Source: Bacteroidales bacterium
GTDB taxonomy: Bacteria; Bacteroidota; Bacteroidia; Bacteroidales; WCHB1-69
Assembly (NCBI GenBank): GCA_012518765.1
Contig: JAAYRN010000166.1
Span: 1 to 15,685, forward strand
DNA length: 15,685 nt
Direction: 5' to 3'
This document shows positions 13,753 to 15,685 of this stretch, piece after piece. A program made the translations under genes and the position numbers. The notes below the pieces were generated by a model. The model worked only from the letters and a program-made list of their open reading frames with translations, had not been told where the DNA came from and ran no database searches. Position 1 is the stretch's first letter; each line of letters opens with the position of its first letter.

Positions 13753-14718
13753 ATGTCTTTAAATGTAAAAATAGCCTCAGGTAGAGCAAGTAAGGTACTT
13801 GCAGAAAAAATAGCCAAAGCATACAATCAAGAATTAGTAAACGTAGAAATGCTTGTTTTTAGCGATGGAGAGTTTCAACCAGCATATTGTGAAAACTTAC
13901 GCGGTTCCGATGTCTTTATTATACAATCTACATTTCCTCCAGCAGATAATCTCCTTGAACTACTATACCTAATCGATGCAGCCCGAAGAGCCTCAGCTAA
14001 TCGAATTATAGCCGTTATTCCTTATTTTGGAGTAGCCCGACAAGATAGAAAAGATAAACCCAGAGTATCTATTGGAGCAAAATTAGTAGCAAACCTACTG
14101 ACCGTGGCAGGTGCAGATCGGATCATTACCATGGACTTACACGCCGACCAAATACAAGGTTTTTTCGACGTACCAGTCGATAATGTATATGCATCTCGAT
14201 TATTTTTACCTTACCTACGACAGCGGAATTTTGAAGATTTGTGTTTAGCATCGCCCGATACTGGAGGCACACGAAGAGCTGCTTCCTACGCAAAATATTT
14301 AGGCGTAGACTTAGCCATCGGATTCAAACAACGTCCACGTGCCAATGAAGTAGGTACACTGCAAATTATAGGCGATGTAAAAGATAAAAATGTCGTCATT
14401 GTAGACGATATCATCGATACAGCAGGAACTATTTGCAAGGCAGCAAATACAATTAAATCATTAGGAGCTAAAAGTGTAAGAGCTATGTGTGTACATCCGG
14501 TACTTTCAGGAAATGCCTACGAAAATATAGAAGCATCCTCCTTAGAAGAATTAATAACAACTGACACAATCCCTCTTAAAAGACACTCAGATAAAGTTAC
14601 AGTACTTTCAACAGACAAACTGTTTGCAAAAGTAATCAATGGAGTGATATCTAATAACTCTATAAGCTCACTATTTGATTACAAGGAATTTATGAACTCG
14701 AACAATATAGAATTTTAA
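13753..14718 (+). CDS. prs: Ribose-phosphate pyrophosphokinase (PRPP synthetase)
   Basis: This cytosolic enzyme makes PRPP from ribose 5-phosphate and ATP, for purine, pyrimidine, histidine, tryptophan and NAD synthesis. The 321-residue product fits class I enzymes. Visible motifs are FSDGE (36-40), YFGVARQDRKDKPR (91-104, ATP-binding loop), MDLHADQIQGFF (127-138, with metal-site His130), SPDTGGTRRA (167-176), KQRPRANEV (192-200, Lys192 at the catalytic lysine position) and the PRPP loop VVIVDDIIDTAGT (214-226). The first loop more often reads PDVGG; the threonine here is a mild difference. The gene has its own promoter-like element after the ribosomal terminator. The ATG is supported by the family start NVKIASGRAS. 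Confidence 0.97.
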   Translation: MSLNVKIASGRASKVLAEKIAKAYNQELVNVEMLVFSDGEFQPAYCENLRGSDVFIIQSTFPPADNLLELLYLIDAARRASANRIIAVIPYFGVARQDRKDKPRVSIGAKLVANLLTVAGADRIITMDLHADQIQGFFDVPVDNVYASRLFLPYLRQRNFEDLCLASPDTGGTRRAASYAKYLGVDLAIGFKQRPRANEVGTLQIIGDVKDKNVVIVDDIIDTAGTICKAANTIKSLGAKSVRAMCVHPVLSGNAYENIEASSLEELITTDTIPLKRHSDKVTVLSTDKLFAKVINGVISNNSISSLFDYKEFMNSNNIEF

Positions 14719-14763
14719 ACAATAATCGAATATAAAATATAGAGTAACAAGTAAAGTTTTTAA

Positions 14764-14796
14764 TTTTTTGCATCAACAATAGTTTCTTTATTTTAA
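14764..14796 (+). promoter_or_regulatory. Possible weak promoter before purL
   Basis: The 92-nt prs-purL spacer holds TTTG at 14767-14770, then 18 bases, then TATTTTAA at 14789-14796, which matches TAnnTTTG at six of eight places. The spacing is one base short of the usual 19-21. In sequence this A/T-rich such a match can arise by chance. No terminator hairpin is visible in the spacer, so read-through from prs is the alternative. Confidence 0.25.
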
Positions 14797-14810
14797 ATCC
14801 TATAAAACAC

Positions 14811-15685
14811 ATGATTGTATATTTTAAAAAAAATCAGACAGTTTATGTAGTCGAAACTCAACAGGGTTTTACGGCAGAAGATAGTTCAAAATTAGTTTGG
14901 TTGTTTTCGGGAGCAGAACAAATAACCGAAGAAAAACTTCAGGGTATATTCATAGGAACACGCAAAGAAATGCTCACTCCGTGGAGTTCCAATGCCGTGG
15001 AAATCACCCAAAACATGGGTTTGAAAAACATACAGCGAATAGAAACATTGGAAGAAGTACAAGTTTTAAGTACTGCAAGCGATAGCATGCAATATGCACG
15101 AAAAATATACAATCCTATGTTGCAGCAAATATATCAAAATCCTAATCAAGATATATTTAAAATGGACATTCAGCCAGAAGAAATAATTTATATAAATGAT
15201 ATAGAAGAGTATAATGTTAAAGAAGGATTGGCTTTAAATGAAGAAGAAATTAATTACTTAAATGAATTATCGGCGAAGTTAAAAAGAAAACTTACAGATT
15301 CTGAAGTGTTTGGATTTTCGCAAGTAAATTCAGAACATTGTCGCCATAAAATATTTAATGGTACATTTATTATAGATAATCAAGAAAAACCATATTCATT
15401 GTTTGAGTTAATTAAACAAACCTCCAAAGATAATCCAAACTATTTAGTATCGGCTTACAAAGATAATGTAGCTTTTATTAAAGGACCTTTGAGCCAACAA
15501 TTTGCACCCAAAACACAGGACAAACCCGATTTTTTTGAAACTAAACAAAAAGAAACAGTAATCTCATTAAAAGCTGAAACACATAATTTTCCAACAACAG
15601 TAGAGCCTTTTAATGGAGCAGCAACAGGAACAGGGGGCGAAATACGAGACCGAATGGCAGGAGGAATAGGAAGTATACCCATGGC
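14811..15685 (+). CDS. purL: Phosphoribosylformylglycinamidine synthase, large type, N-terminal part (partial)
   Basis: PurL converts FGAR, glutamine and ATP to FGAM in the fourth step of purine synthesis. Only the first 291 codons are present; the gene runs off the right edge. Residues 1-145 or so form the N-terminal PurS-like domain, including IFIGTRKEMLTPWSSNAVEI (46-65). The linker and start of the synthetase domain show SEVFGFSQVNSEHCRHKIFN (164-183), and KAETHNFPTTVEPFNGAATG (254-273) with TGGEIRDRMAGGIGS (274-288), which form the active-site and ATP-binding region. The presence of the PurS-like domain fused ahead of the synthetase domain marks the single-chain form, normally about 1,200-1,300 residues with a C-terminal glutaminase. 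The ATG gives MIVYFKKNQTVYVVE and has no Shine-Dalgarno motif. Confidence 0.95.
   Translation, partial: MIVYFKKNQTVYVVETQQGFTAEDSSKLVWLFSGAEQITEEKLQGIFIGTRKEMLTPWSSNAVEITQNMGLKNIQRIETLEEVQVLSTASDSMQYARKIYNPMLQQIYQNPNQDIFKMDIQPEEIIYINDIEEYNVKEGLALNEEEINYLNELSAKLKRKLTDSEVFGFSQVNSEHCRHKIFNGTFIIDNQEKPYSLFELIKQTSKDNPNYLVSAYKDNVAFIKGPLSQQFAPKTQDKPDFFETKQKETVISLKAETHNFPTTVEPFNGAATGTGGEIRDRMAGGIGSIPM

Noticed and set aside
14897..15085. A 62-codon + strand open frame inside purL
   Set aside because: It is in a different frame from the conserved PurL reading, which runs unbroken from 14811 to the window edge.
1..15685. Mobile element, CRISPR array, tRNA/rRNA gene or defence system
   Set aside because: No repeats, inverted terminal repeats, transposase motifs, tRNA-like cloverleaf or nuclease genes were found; the window is a standard core-gene block.

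Overview
The window is a run of housekeeping genes from a low-G+C member of the Bacteroidetes (Bacteroidota), most likely of the order Bacteroidales. All 29 recognised genes lie on the + strand. The assignment rests on the family-level look of the proteins: zinc-ligand-free L36, S4 and S14, an L17 with a long charged tail, and the alpha C-terminal domain motif VRALNCL. It also rests on the order secY-map-infA-rpmJ with no adk, on start sites that mostly lack a Shine-Dalgarno sequence, and on a TAnnTTTG-type promoter element before prs. Codon use favours ATA and AGA, and the + strand is A-rich. Genus cannot be fixed from this sequence.

Region 1 (1-4308) is the distal S10 operon and the start of the spc operon: the last codons of rplD, then rplW, rplB, rpsS, rplV, rpsC, rplP, rpmC, rpsQ, rplN and rplX. 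Region 2 (4308-10300) is the rest of spc: rplE, rpsN, rpsH, rplF, rplR, rpsE, rpmD, rplO, secY, map, infA and rpmJ. Region 3 (10342-13521) is the alpha operon: rpsM, rpsK, rpsD, rpoA and rplQ. No gap in this block exceeds 47 nt, several junctions touch or overlap, and no terminator is visible inside it. It could therefore be read as one long transcript whose promoter lies upstream of the window. A clear intrinsic terminator follows rplQ at 13550-13584.

Region 4 (13522-15685) starts with a 231-nt A/T-rich spacer holding that terminator and a promoter-like element. Then come prs (PRPP synthetase), a 92-nt spacer, and the first 291 codons of the large-type purL (FGAM synthetase), which runs off the right edge. 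Prs makes PRPP and PurL uses a PRPP-derived intermediate in purine synthesis, so the pair is functionally coherent and sits beside the translation block.

The genes supply both ribosomal subunits, an initiation factor, the RNA polymerase alpha subunit, the SecY membrane channel and the enzyme that trims initiator methionine. I found no mobile element, CRISPR array, tRNA, rRNA or novel system. The points worth a second look are modest: the L17 tail, a local cluster of Shine-Dalgarno-like sites at rplE, rpsH and rplF, the zinc-free ribosomal protein set, and the prs-purL context.
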